A stretch of DNA of 23,087 bases, from positions 1-23,087 of the forward strand of contig CAZXYF010000032.1 of NCBI GenBank assembly GCA_964644705.1. The letters run 5' to 3'. The position numbers were made by a program, and so were the translations under genes. The notes below the pieces were generated by a model that worked only from the letters and a program-made list of their open reading frames with translations, was not told where the DNA came from and ran no database searches. Shown one piece after another: positions 15,260 to 22,909 of this stretch; the stretch's first letter is position 1, and every line of letters starts with the position of its first letter. This DNA comes from CAZXYF01 sp964644705 (GTDB lineage: Bacteria; Planctomycetota; Brocadiia; SM23-32).

Positions 15260-16003
15260 TTAGCTCTCCTCCCGCATCGTCTTGAGGTAGGGGAGGAACT
15301 CGGTGTCTTTTTCCATTTCGGAAACTCCTGAACCTTTGTCGAAAATTGCACCGGTGGGGCAGACTTCCACGCACTTACCGCAGTTCGTGCACGTTTCGCT
15401 CTCGCCCCAGTCCTTGTTCATATCAATAACCACCCGGACATTGGCGCCCCGATCTTTCATATCCCACGTGTGGGCACCTTCGATCTCGCCGCAGACGCGA
15501 ACGCAGCGCTGGCACGAGACGCAGCGGTTGTGATCCACGCCGTTGTCTTCGTGCGATGTGTCCACATCCATGTCCGGGTATTTGTAGGGGTATCGGATGT
15601 GATCGACGCCCAGTTCCTCGGCCAGATCCTGCAGCTCACAGTCGCCGTTGGAGACGCACACCGCACAGATATGGTTGCGTTCGGCGAAGAGCAACTCCAC
15701 GATCTTGCGCCGGTAATCCTGCAGGCGATCAGAGCGTGTGGTCACCTCCATACCCTCATCAATCAGTGTGGTGCAGGCGGGAACCAGTTTGTCGGTGCTT
15801 CCCAGTTCCACCAGGCACACCCGGCAGGCGCCCAGAGTGGTCAGGCCTTCCAGGGTGCACAGGGTGGGGATATCGATATCGTGATCACGGGCAACCTCCA
15901 GTATGGTTTGGTCTTCCGTACCACTGACGTCCAGCCCATCTATCTTCAGTGTCTTTACGTTTCGCCGGCTATGAACCGGATCAGCGTTTCTTGGGGGTGT
16001 CAT
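15260..16003 (-). CDS. hoxU: Hydrogenase diaphorase iron-sulfur subunit HoxU (NuoG-like)
   Basis: 247 residues, homologous to the N-terminal part of NuoG. It holds an electron wire: a [2Fe-2S] ferredoxin domain (C49, C60, C63, C77), a His-Cys [4Fe-4S] site (H111, C113, C116, C122), and two [4Fe-4S] clusters in a ferredoxin-like C-terminal domain (C161/164/167/171 and C205/208/211/215). Every expected ligand is present. The ATG overlaps the hoxF stop as ATGA, with GGAGG about 7 nt upstream. It links NADH oxidation in HoxF to the HoxYH hydrogenase module. Confidence 0.96.
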   Translation of the reverse strand: MTPPRNADPVHSRRNVKTLKIDGLDVSGTEDQTILEVARDHDIDIPTLCTLEGLTTLGACRVCLVELGSTDKLVPACTTLIDEGMEVTTRSDRLQDYRRKIVELLFAERNHICAVCVSNGDCELQDLAEELGVDHIRYPYKYPDMDVDTSHEDNGVDHNRCVSCQRCVRVCGEIEGAHTWDMKDRGANVRVVIDMNKDWGESETCTNCGKCVEVCPTGAIFDKGSGVSEMEKDTEFLPYLKTMREES

Positions 16004-17649
16004 ACTGTTGCCTCCGCGGTTTCTTTGAATTTACAAACGCCGGCGGGACATTGTTTGTTCTCGATGTGTTCTACGTATTCATCACGGAAATACCGGAGCG
16101 TGCTCCGGACCGGATTCGGGGCCGTCTGTCCCAGCCCGCACAGGCTGGCGTTTTCCACCAGGTCGCAGAGATCCTCCAGCATGTCGATGTCGCCCATCGA
16201 CGCGTTGCCGGTCGTAATACGGTCAAGGATGTCATACATCTGCGGTGTTCCCGCCCGGCAGGGCACACATTTGCCGCACGATTCGGACTGGCAGAAGTCC
16301 ATGAAATATTTTGCGACGTCCACCATGCAGGATGAACTGTCCATCACGATCATTCCGCCGGATCCCATGATGGAGCCTACCTCTTTCAACGATTCATAAT
16401 CCACGGGCATATCGAGATGTTGTTGCGGGATGCATCCACCGGAAGGGCCACCCGTTTGGACGGCTTTGAATTCTTTGCCATCGGGAATGCCACCACCAAT
16501 ATCGAAGATGATTTCCCGGAGGGTGATACCCATCGGCACTTCGATGAGCCCGGTGTTGCGCACTTTGCCGGCCAGGGCAAAGACTTTCGTTCCTTTACTT
16601 TCGTTGGTGCCGATGCCGGAGAACCAGTCTGAACCTTCTCGGAGAATGGTTGGGACATTGGCAAGGGTCTCCACGTTGTTCAACAGGGTGGGTTTGCCCC
16701 AGAGCCCGAAGTTGGCCGGATAGGGTGGTCGGGGACGGGGTTGTCCGCGTTTGCCCTCAATGGAGTGCATCAGGGCCGTCTCTTCGCCACAGACAAACGC
16801 GCCGGCGCCCAGCCGGATATCAAGATTAAAGCTAAAAGCGGAATCGAAAATGTCGGATCCCAGCAGGTTTTTGCGTTTGGCCTGTCGAATTGCCTTCTTA
16901 AGACGCTCGATGGCCAGAGGGTATTCGGCCCGAACGTATACATAACCCTGATCGGCCCCCACGGCGTACCCTGCAATGGCCATGCCTTCTATGACACGAT
17001 GCGGATCACTTTCCAGTACACTACGATCCATGAATGCGCCGGGATCACCCTCATCTGCATTGCACACGACGTATTTCTGTCCTCTGGGGGCCTTCTCCAC
17101 CAGATCCCATTTCAGGCCGGTGGGGAAACCGGCGCCGCCACGTCCGCGCAGGCCACTGTCGGAAATCTCGTCAATAACTTCGGTCGGTGACAGTTCACCA
17201 ATTGCGCGGGATAGGCCGCTGTAACCCCCGGCAGCGACGTAATCCTCCAGGCTTTCCGGATCGGTCTGCCCCACGTTTTCCAGCACGATCTTCTTCTGGC
17301 TGGAGAAAAATGGGACGTCCGCGTCCACCTCAATGCGTTCCAGCGGCGCGCTCCCCAGGCTGTCAATGATATCAGCGGCGTCGTCGGGAGTGACATTGCC
17401 GTAGAGAATCTGGCCCGGTTGGACCGAAACGAGGGGACCGGCTACACACAAACCCATGCATCCGACGCCTTTGACCTCAATCTCGTCCTCTCGTCCCTTT
17501 TCCTCAACGCAATCCTGCAGGGCTTCAAGGATCTGCTCGCTCTGGGCGGAATGGCATCCAGCCGCGTTACACACGCGCAGACAGTAATCGTACTCTTCAA
17601 GTGCCTCCCGTTCTTCCCGGGAAACTTCATCAAGTTCTTCAGGAATCAT
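16000..17649 (-). CDS. hoxF: Hydrogenase diaphorase flavoprotein subunit HoxF (NuoF-like)
   Basis: 549 residues. The N-terminal thioredoxin-like [2Fe-2S] domain has C27/C32 and C64/C68. The NuoF-like domain carries FMN and binds NAD(H): GRGGAGFPTG at 169-178, CNADEGDPGAFMDR, GAGAFVCGEETALM and GGPSGGCIP. The C-terminal [4Fe-4S] site is C458, C461, C464 and C504. It lacks the extra two-cluster ferredoxin tail of electron-bifurcating HydB proteins, which favours a simple NAD-linked enzyme, though that is not proof. The ATG at 17649 has GGAGG about 9 nt upstream and overlaps the end of hoxE by 11 nt. Confidence 0.96.
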   Translation of the reverse strand: MIPEELDEVSREEREALEEYDYCLRVCNAAGCHSAQSEQILEALQDCVEEKGREDEIEVKGVGCMGLCVAGPLVSVQPGQILYGNVTPDDAADIIDSLGSAPLERIEVDADVPFFSSQKKIVLENVGQTDPESLEDYVAAGGYSGLSRAIGELSPTEVIDEISDSGLRGRGGAGFPTGLKWDLVEKAPRGQKYVVCNADEGDPGAFMDRSVLESDPHRVIEGMAIAGYAVGADQGYVYVRAEYPLAIERLKKAIRQAKRKNLLGSDIFDSAFSFNLDIRLGAGAFVCGEETALMHSIEGKRGQPRPRPPYPANFGLWGKPTLLNNVETLANVPTILREGSDWFSGIGTNESKGTKVFALAGKVRNTGLIEVPMGITLREIIFDIGGGIPDGKEFKAVQTGGPSGGCIPQQHLDMPVDYESLKEVGSIMGSGGMIVMDSSSCMVDVAKYFMDFCQSESCGKCVPCRAGTPQMYDILDRITTGNASMGDIDMLEDLCDLVENASLCGLGQTAPNPVRSTLRYFRDEYVEHIENKQCPAGVCKFKETAEATV

Positions 17650-18139
17650 CTTCTGTCCACCTCCCAAGTCTTTGCACAACTTCATCCGGCCCCAGTTTAC
17701 CTGTCACTTCACCATCGAAGACCACTGCTGGTGCCAGGCTGCAGGCCCCCAGACATCGGGCCGTTAAGACACTCAGTTGACCATCATCGGTTGTTTCACC
17801 CGGTTTCACACCAAAGTTCTCCTCGATCGCATCGAGAATATCGCCTGCGCCTTTGATATAACAGGCCGTTCCCGTACAGATTACGCAGGAATGTTCACCT
17901 TTGGGTTTGAGGTTGAAGAAATGGTAGAACGTGGCTACGCCGTAGACCGCGCTCGGCGGCACTCGCAGGGAGCGAGCAACGTAGTCCAGGGCTTCTTCAT
18001 CCAGATAGCCGAATGTTTCCTGAACAGTGTGCAGTGTTTCAATAAGCGCATTGCGCCGGTTGCCATGCTTCCGCATGGTGGAATCGATCAGCTTCCAGCG
18101 CCGATCATCGGAGGGGGGCTCCGGCTTCTTGAGGTCCAT
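17639..18139 (-). CDS. hoxE: Hydrogenase diaphorase subunit HoxE (NuoE-like)
   Basis: 166 residues, the thioredoxin-like [2Fe-2S] protein of the HoxEFU diaphorase. Ligands are C88 and C93 (CTGTAC) and C129 and C133 (CLGAC). The helical N-terminal part (LIETLHTVQETFGYLDEEAL ... VYGVATFYHFF) matches NuoE. The ATG at 18139 is preferred because AAGGAG is 8-9 nt upstream; the open frame extends 33 codons with no family match. It is the first gene of the hoxEFUYH operon. No strong promoter could be fixed for it in the upstream region; a weak TATGAT-like -10 near 18253-18258 is the best candidate. Confidence 0.95.
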   Translation of the reverse strand: MDLKKPEPPSDDRRWKLIDSTMRKHGNRRNALIETLHTVQETFGYLDEEALDYVARSLRVPPSAVYGVATFYHFFNLKPKGEHSCVICTGTACYIKGAGDILDAIEENFGVKPGETTDDGQLSVLTARCLGACSLAPAVVFDGEVTGKLGPDEVVQRLGRWTEDDS

Positions 18140-18282
18140 CCACAATGCTCCTTCAGCTGTTGTAATGTTTGGCTTGCCTCTACAATCTCTGACTGAAGCC
18201 GCGGACCGTTGTAGCCTCGGTCTCACGTATGGTCCCACACCATAGCCATGACATCATACATCATGCCAGGCGCTGAGTTTTT

Positions 18283-18321
18283 GAACAGGGAGGGATTGTT
18301 CCGTGGAGAGAACGAATGTTC
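18283..18321. promoter_or_regulatory. Paired GAAC/GTTC inverted repeats, possible operator
   Basis: Two adjacent inverted repeats share the same half-site: GAACA-N9-TGTTC at 18283-18301 and GAAC-N4-GTTC at 18310-18321. The second matches the GAAC-N4-GTTC core of Gram-positive-type LexA boxes. Which protein would bind is unknown. Confidence 0.35.
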
Positions 18322-18420
18322 GGACCCGCTATGATATTGGGTCGCGGTGCCTATACTAACTCCCTGAGCAAATATGCTATACTCTGCCGTCCGAATCTGC
18401 AAGTTAACATAGGTATGAAC

Positions 18421-18449
18421 TTGTTGATGAGGGGGTGTATGCTTATACT
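18421..18449 (+). promoter_or_regulatory. Weak candidate promoter upstream of the response regulator
   Basis: TTGTTG (18421-18426), 17 bp spacer, TATACT (18444-18449). The -35 is poor (3 of 6). It may be a secondary start upstream of the stronger promoter at 18472-18500. Confidence 0.25.
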
Positions 18450-18471
18450 GACATGCTCTGGAGGGGAATCA

Positions 18472-18500
18472 TGGCCAATTATTGGCCGCGCTGCTATAAT
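18472..18500 (+). promoter_or_regulatory. Extended -10 promoter with overlapping palindrome for the response regulator
   Basis: TGGCCA (18472-18477), 17 bp, TATAAT (18495-18500), with TG one base upstream of the -10 (extended -10). A perfect 7 bp inverted repeat with one central base, GGCCAATTATTGGCC (18473-18487), covers the -35 and half the spacer, and a further ATTGGCC occurs just downstream near 18508. This is the arrangement expected of a repressor operator. The leader to the TTG start at 18576 would be about 70 nt. Confidence 0.55.
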
Positions 18501-18575
18501 AGATATATTGGCCGTTAGAGATTACGGTCGATCTTGTTTTTGACTGTCTTAGTAACCATTGCCGGGAGGCTACAA

Positions 18576-18956
18576 TTGAGTGCAGATAGGATATTGCTGG
18601 TTGATGATGAAGAAGACTTCGTTGAGATGACGGCAGCTCTCCTTGAGAATAATGGGTACGAAGTTGAAACCGCACACAGCGGACAGGAAGCACGGGAAAA
18701 GGCCCTGGACGTGGAACCGGATCTGGTTATTCTTGATGTCATGATGGAGACGGAAATGGCCGGGTTCGAGGCCGCCCGATGGATGCGTAGCCAGGAACAG
18801 CTGAACGAGATGCCGATCATCCTGTTGACAGCGGTCAATAAAAAGATGGATTTTACGTTTGGTCCCGATGAGGGTTGGCTTCCGGTGGATTCATTTCTTG
18901 ACAAACCGGTGAGTCCTGAAAAACTGCTGGCGGAAGTTGACCAGAAATTGAGCTGA
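18576..18956 (+). CDS. Single-domain response regulator (receiver only)
   Basis: 126 residues containing only a CheY-like receiver domain. The acidic pocket is D10/D11, the phosphoacceptor D54 (VILDVMM), T85 (LLTAV) and K110 (DKPVSP). There is no output domain, so it must act through protein contact, like CheY or Spo0F. The TTG at 18576 is preferred over the upstream ATG at 18534 because GGGAGG lies 6 nt before it and it gives the standard start before ILLVDDEED. The insert before the conserved Lys (FTFGPDEGWLPVDSF) is unusual for generic CheY proteins. It is divergent from hoxE, which suggests a link to hydrogenase control, but no sensor kinase is in the window. Confidence 0.9.
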   Translation: MSADRILLVDDEEDFVEMTAALLENNGYEVETAHSGQEAREKALDVEPDLVILDVMMETEMAGFEAARWMRSQEQLNEMPIILLTAVNKKMDFTFGPDEGWLPVDSFLDKPVSPEKLLAEVDQKLS

Positions 18957-18981
18957 TCAAATGGAATAGTGCGCGTAAGAT

Positions 18982-19010
18982 TTGACTTCCAGGCAGCAAA
19001 TCAATATTCT
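18982..19010 (+). promoter_or_regulatory. Promoter of tRNA-Val
   Basis: TTGACT (18982-18987), 17 bp spacer, TATTCT (19005-19010). Five and four matches to consensus. Transcription would start about 10 nt before the tRNA. Confidence 0.7.
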
Positions 19011-19028
19011 GCTACTATCACAATGCGT

Positions 19029-19105
19029 GGGCGGATAGCTCAATTGGCGAGAGCACCTGCCTTACAAGCAGGAGGTTCGCGGTTCGAGTCCGCGTCCGCC
19101 CACCA
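19029..19105 (+). tRNA. tRNA-Val (anticodon UAC)
   Basis: The 77 nt cloverleaf is complete. The acceptor stem GGGCGGA (19029-19035) pairs with TCCGCCC (19095-19101), the anticodon arm CCTGC-CTTACAA-GCAGG has TAC at 19063-19065, and the T-arm is CGCGG-TTCGAGT-CCGCG. The discriminator is A and the CCA end is encoded in the DNA (19103-19105). No clear terminator follows; a weak GCAAA/TTTGC stem lies about 50 bp downstream. Confidence 0.97.
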
Positions 19106-19259
19106 TATGTATGTACCATCCTCACCATCTGCTGGACCCTTCCCGATGTGCAAATCTTTTTGCGATACTTATGGTGTTGCGCTACCTCCTCTTCTGGCTA
19201 TTCGTTGCTCCACAATAACAATCTGAATCTTCCCGATTGTCCGAAAGGTAACCGAAAAT

Positions 19260-21347
19260 ATGAGCAGTTCACTGAATTTACGATACATGCTGGTGGAACC
19301 ATTGACCGGCGCCGCTGCGCTGAAAGATGGTGATGATATCCTGGTGCGGGTGATCTCCCCGGAGGATGCGGAGAATGCCCGGCCCCGAGGGTTTGCGCAC
19401 GAGGAACCTCTGATGGCATCATTTCAACTGCGACCCAATATGGCGGGGGACCTGCCACTGAAGGTGCGCCGGTGGCGATCCCTGAGTCTGGGCCTGCGCC
19501 TGGATGCAGAGGGCCCCTGGAAGACCCGCATCCGACTGCGCGGGGAAGGATGGCCGGTGGCCAACACGGAGATGTGGGAAGAGCTGGTTCTGGAACCGGG
19601 CGAGAATGATGTCGAGATTGATACGTCGGACTGCGTTCTGGCCATGGACCAGGGAGGCTTGGCTTACATCCGTATGGAAGTGTTGCAGGCTCCGGTCGAT
19701 AGCACACTCCGCATCCATTCCATCGTGCCGCACGAACACGACGGGGAAAGTTACTGGGCAGCACGGATTGATCGGTTCGGGCAACGTCTGGCGGGGGATT
19801 GGGAGCGGAAAGTCACGTCGGTGGATGATCTTAAAGCCGATGCAGACGAAAAACTCCCGGCGCCTCTTCAGCCGGACCAGCGCGATGAGTGGGGCGGCTG
19901 GCAGGATGGACCGGGTTTTGAGGCGACCGGGCGATTTCGCCTGGAGCGCGATGCGGGTGACCGATGGTGGCTGGTGTCTCCCGCGGGAAATCCCTATCTC
20001 AGCCTCGGGGCCTGCTGCACCGGCGTTGGTTCGGTCAGCGTGGACACGCCCGGACGCGAGTCTTGGTTCGAAGAGCTCCCGGACAGGCGGGGGGAGATGG
20101 CCGACGCATGGCGGGCGGACCCGCCGGGCGGATTTGCCGGTGCCGAGCTTTTCCCGCGTGAATGGCACGGAGAGGCAGATCCGGACGAGGAGGAAGTCCC
20201 GCAGTGTAATTTCCTGATTGCCAACCTGATCCGCAGTTTTGGCTCCGAGTGGTACGAACGCTGGTGTGACCGGACTGAAGCCCGCCTGGATGCCTGGGGG
20301 ATGACGTCTCTGGGATGCTGGTCGGATCTGGAATTTGCGGAGACCCGGAACCGACCGGCTGTGATGCCGGCCGAACGTCTGAGTGACCCGGGCTGGGATG
20401 ATTTGCTGGCAAAAAACGATTCCACCTGGCCGGTGGGGGCGGTGCCAGATGCGTTTGACCCGCAGTTTGAGGATATCGTCGACGGCTGTTTCTCGGGGCT
20501 GGAACGTTTTCGGGACGAACCCTGGGTCCAGGGGTTTTTCGTGGGGAATGAGCAGAACTGGCTGTCGCTTGTCACACCGCTGGCGCTGCCCCTTGACTGG
20601 GTCAGCCGGGATGTGTTCATCGATGGGCTGAAGGAAAAATACGGCACGATTGATGCTCTCAACGAGACATGGTGCACGGCTTTTGCGAGCTGGAAGACCC
20701 TGGCGGAGACGCAGAAGAACGCGCATCCGCCCGGATTGAGTGAAGAGGGGAAGGCGGACTGCGATCAATTTCTGGAAAAATTCTGTGATCGATATTTCGG
20801 TCTGGTGCGACGCGAGCTGAAAAGGGCGGTGCCCGATGCGCTTTTCTGGGGATGCCGTTTCCTCACAATGCCACCGCAGGAGGCTGTGCTGCGCGGGGCG
20901 ACGCGGCACATGGATATTGTGAGCATCAACTGGTACCTCTGGCACAAACAAAAACCGGAGGACGCTGCCGAGTTTCTTGGCCGCTGGCACGAGATATGTC
21001 ACGGTAAACCGATAGCGCTGACCGAATGGTCGTTCCAGGTGACCGATGAACGATTCCTGGCGTCCGGAGAACTGTGCACAACCGAAGCCCAACGGGCGGC
21101 ACTGACCGACCGCTACCTGCAGGAATGTCTGTCCCTGCCATTTGTGGTGGGATTGCACTGGTTTCAGTGGCCGGATCAACCACTGCTGGGGCGCGGAAAG
21201 CGCAACGGCGAGCGGGCGGCGTTCGGTATCGTCGACGTGGCCGACCGACCGCACCGCGAACTGGTTGAGGTTATCCAGGAACGGGCCGCTGGGATGTATG
21301 AGATGCATCTGACGGGATCAGCTGGCCATTCGGAAGAGGGAGCCTGA
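19260..21347 (+). CDS. GH50-like (beta-agarase type, clan GH-A) glycoside hydrolase
   Basis: 695 residues. The N-terminal region (about 1-160) looks like the beta-sandwich, CBM-like domain seen before GH50 barrels. The barrel follows: RWWLVSPAGNPYLSLGA, CNFLIANLIRSFGSEW, RLDAWGMTSLGCWSD, then GFFVGNEQNW with the acid/base candidate E431 after Asn, and PIALTEWSF with the nucleophile candidate E589. The 158-residue spacing and the order of motifs fit GH50 exo-beta-agarases. Expected substrate is agarose or neoagaro-oligosaccharide, but related activity on other galactans is possible. No signal peptide is visible, so it may act on imported oligosaccharides. The ribosome site (AAAGG) is 11 nt from the ATG. 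The stop is 4 bp before the next sulfatase gene, indicating one operon. Confidence 0.82.
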   Translation: MSSSLNLRYMLVEPLTGAAALKDGDDILVRVISPEDAENARPRGFAHEEPLMASFQLRPNMAGDLPLKVRRWRSLSLGLRLDAEGPWKTRIRLRGEGWPVANTEMWEELVLEPGENDVEIDTSDCVLAMDQGGLAYIRMEVLQAPVDSTLRIHSIVPHEHDGESYWAARIDRFGQRLAGDWERKVTSVDDLKADADEKLPAPLQPDQRDEWGGWQDGPGFEATGRFRLERDAGDRWWLVSPAGNPYLSLGACCTGVGSVSVDTPGRESWFEELPDRRGEMADAWRADPPGGFAGAELFPREWHGEADPDEEEVPQCNFLIANLIRSFGSEWYERWCDRTEARLDAWGMTSLGCWSDLEFAETRNRPAVMPAERLSDPGWDDLLAKNDSTWPVGAVPDAFDPQFEDIVDGCFSGLERFRDEPWVQGFFVGNEQNWLSLVTPLALPLDWVSRDVFIDGLKEKYGTIDALNETWCTAFASWKTLAETQKNAHPPGLSEEGKADCDQFLEKFCDRYFGLVRRELKRAVPDALFWGCRFLTMPPQEAVLRGATRHMDIVSINWYLWHKQKPEDAAEFLGRWHEICHGKPIALTEWSFQVTDERFLASGELCTTEAQRAALTDRYLQECLSLPFVVGLHWFQWPDQPLLGRGKRNGERAAFGIVDVADRPHRELVEVIQERAAGMYEMHLTGSAGHSEEGA

Positions 21348-21351
21348 GCGA

Positions 21352-22779
21352 ATGAGCCGCAGCGAACGCCCGAACATCCTTCTGGCGCTGGCCGACGACG
21401 CGTCGCATTTTGGTGCGTATGGGGACGAGTTTGTGCGGACCCCGAATTTTGATCGTGTCGCCCGGGAGGGACTGCTTTTTACCCGGGCGTTCACCACCAA
21501 TCCCAAATGTGCGCCGTCCCGGGCCAGCATTCTGACCGGGCGTCATACCTGGCAGAACGGCGCATCGTGTTTGCACTGGAATTACTGGCCCGAGGATCTG
21601 CCGGTCTATACCGATCACCTGATCGCTGCCGGTTATGATGTGGCTTTCACCGGCAAACCGTGGGCTCCCGGCGACTGGAGACGATGCGGTCGCAGCCAGA
21701 ACCCGGCGGGGCGGGAGTACAACGAACATACGCTCACGCCCCCGGAAGGGTCACTGATCGGTAACTGCGATTATGCGGCGAATATGCGGCAGTTCATGGA
21801 TGAGCGGGACGAGGACCAGCCGTTCTGTTTCTGGTACGGCGTCCGGGAACCGCACCGCGGGTACGAGTTTGGCGAAGGACGAAGGAACGGCAAACGGTTC
21901 GATGAAATCGACGATGTCCCGCCATACTGGCCGGATGATGAGGTGGTGCGGGAGGATATGCTGGATTACGCATTTGAAGTGGAGTGGGCGGACAAACAGT
22001 TTGGAAAAGCGATCGAGATACTGGAGGAAAACGGCGAACTGGAGAATACGCTGGTCATCATGACCTCCGATAACGGCGCCCCGTTCCCCCGCGTGAAAGG
22101 GCAGATGTATGATGACGATTTTCGGCTGCCGTTTGCCGTTATGTGGAAGGGACAGCTCACGGGAGGGCGGCGCATCGATGATCTGATCAGTTTTACCGAT
22201 ATTGCCCCCACGATTCTGGAAGCGGCGAACGTGCCCGTGCCGGAGGAGATGGCGGGTAGCAGCCTGTTCGACATTTTCCGAGCGAAAGGATCGGGCAGGG
22301 TGACGGCGGATCGTACCCGTGCATACATGGGCCGTGAACGGCATGATCTGGGCCGGGAGGACGATCTGGGATATCCCGTGCGTTGTATTCGCACGCCGAA
22401 ACACCTCTACTGCCGGAATTTCGCACCGGACCGCTGGCCCGCCGGCAACCCGGAAACGAATTTCACCAATTGCGATCCCTCACCCACCAAAGGCAGGATT
22501 CTGGAATTGAAAGATCGGCGAGACCTGCCGTTTTTCGAGTTGTCTTTTGGCAAACGTCCCGCCGAGGAACTGTATGATGTGGAGCGTGATCCGCACTGCA
22601 TGGACAACCTGGCGGATGACCCGGCGTATGCCGAACTGAAGGATGAACTCTGGCTGGAATTGAAGGCAAAACTCAAAGAAACGGACGACCCGCGGATCCG
22701 GGGGAATGGTGATGTGTTTGAGTCTTATGAATATGCCGGCAATAAGGAACATTCCTGGGAAAACGGCAGATTAGGATGA
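21352..22779 (+). CDS. Type I sulfatase, possibly S1_8 (sulfamidase-like) subfamily
   Basis: 475 residues. Metal-binding LADD (D15, D16), the formylglycine motif C53-A-P-S-R57 followed by ASILTGR, and SDNGAPFPRVKG at 239-250 identify a type I sulfatase. The GKPWAPGDW segment in place of GKWH, and the DNGxPFPRxK pattern, resemble N-sulfoglucosamine sulfohydrolase-like S1_8 members. The last third is long and ends in EELYDVERDPHCMDNL plus a charged tail. There is no signal peptide. It lies 4 bp behind the GH50-like gene, so both probably act on the same sulfated galactan, removing sulfate to expose sugar for the hydrolase. Subfamily and substrate are inferences; the superfamily is certain. Confidence 0.93.
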   Translation: MSRSERPNILLALADDASHFGAYGDEFVRTPNFDRVAREGLLFTRAFTTNPKCAPSRASILTGRHTWQNGASCLHWNYWPEDLPVYTDHLIAAGYDVAFTGKPWAPGDWRRCGRSQNPAGREYNEHTLTPPEGSLIGNCDYAANMRQFMDERDEDQPFCFWYGVREPHRGYEFGEGRRNGKRFDEIDDVPPYWPDDEVVREDMLDYAFEVEWADKQFGKAIEILEENGELENTLVIMTSDNGAPFPRVKGQMYDDDFRLPFAVMWKGQLTGGRRIDDLISFTDIAPTILEAANVPVPEEMAGSSLFDIFRAKGSGRVTADRTRAYMGRERHDLGREDDLGYPVRCIRTPKHLYCRNFAPDRWPAGNPETNFTNCDPSPTKGRILELKDRRDLPFFELSFGKRPAEELYDVERDPHCMDNLADDPAYAELKDELWLELKAKLKETDDPRIRGNGDVFESYEYAGNKEHSWENGRLG

Positions 22780-22909
22780 AAGATTATGGGGCAAGATTAC
22801 GGCTCCGGCACTGGGTGATCTGCATCGTTTGCCGTTTCCAGGAGAGGACCAGTTTCATCTCTTCCAATTCTGCCGTCTCATTCTTCGGGTGATCGCGCCA
22901 ACTGCCCCT

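Larger units (their letters stand above)
18140..18575. other. 436 bp divergent regulatory region between hoxE and the response regulator
   Basis: A+T-richer than the flanks and dense in short signals. On the plus strand there are four -10-like hexamers: TATACT at 18352, 18378 and 18444, and TATAAT at 18495. Inverted repeats are GAACA-N9-TGTTC (18283-18301), GAAC-GAAT-GTTC (18310-18321) and GGCCAATTATTGGCC (18473-18487). A tandem ACATCAT pair is at 18251-18264. No convincing gene was found; a 75-codon open frame at 18316-18543 looks random. Confidence 0.6.

Noticed and set aside
16000..17649. HoxF/HoxU as part of an electron-bifurcating HydABC-type or Nuo complex
   Set aside because: HoxF lacks the two-cluster ferredoxin tail of HydB, the partners are HoxY/HoxH rather than an [FeFe] hydrogenase, and no Nuo membrane subunits are present.
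18316..18543. 75-codon frame in the hox divergent region
   Set aside because: No ribosome site before the start, no recognisable domain, and it runs through the promoter palindrome.
19419..21308. Open frame of 629 codons on the minus strand opposite the GH50-like gene
   Set aside because: It is antisense to a gene with clear catalytic motifs and shows no protein-family features; high G+C makes such long antisense frames common.
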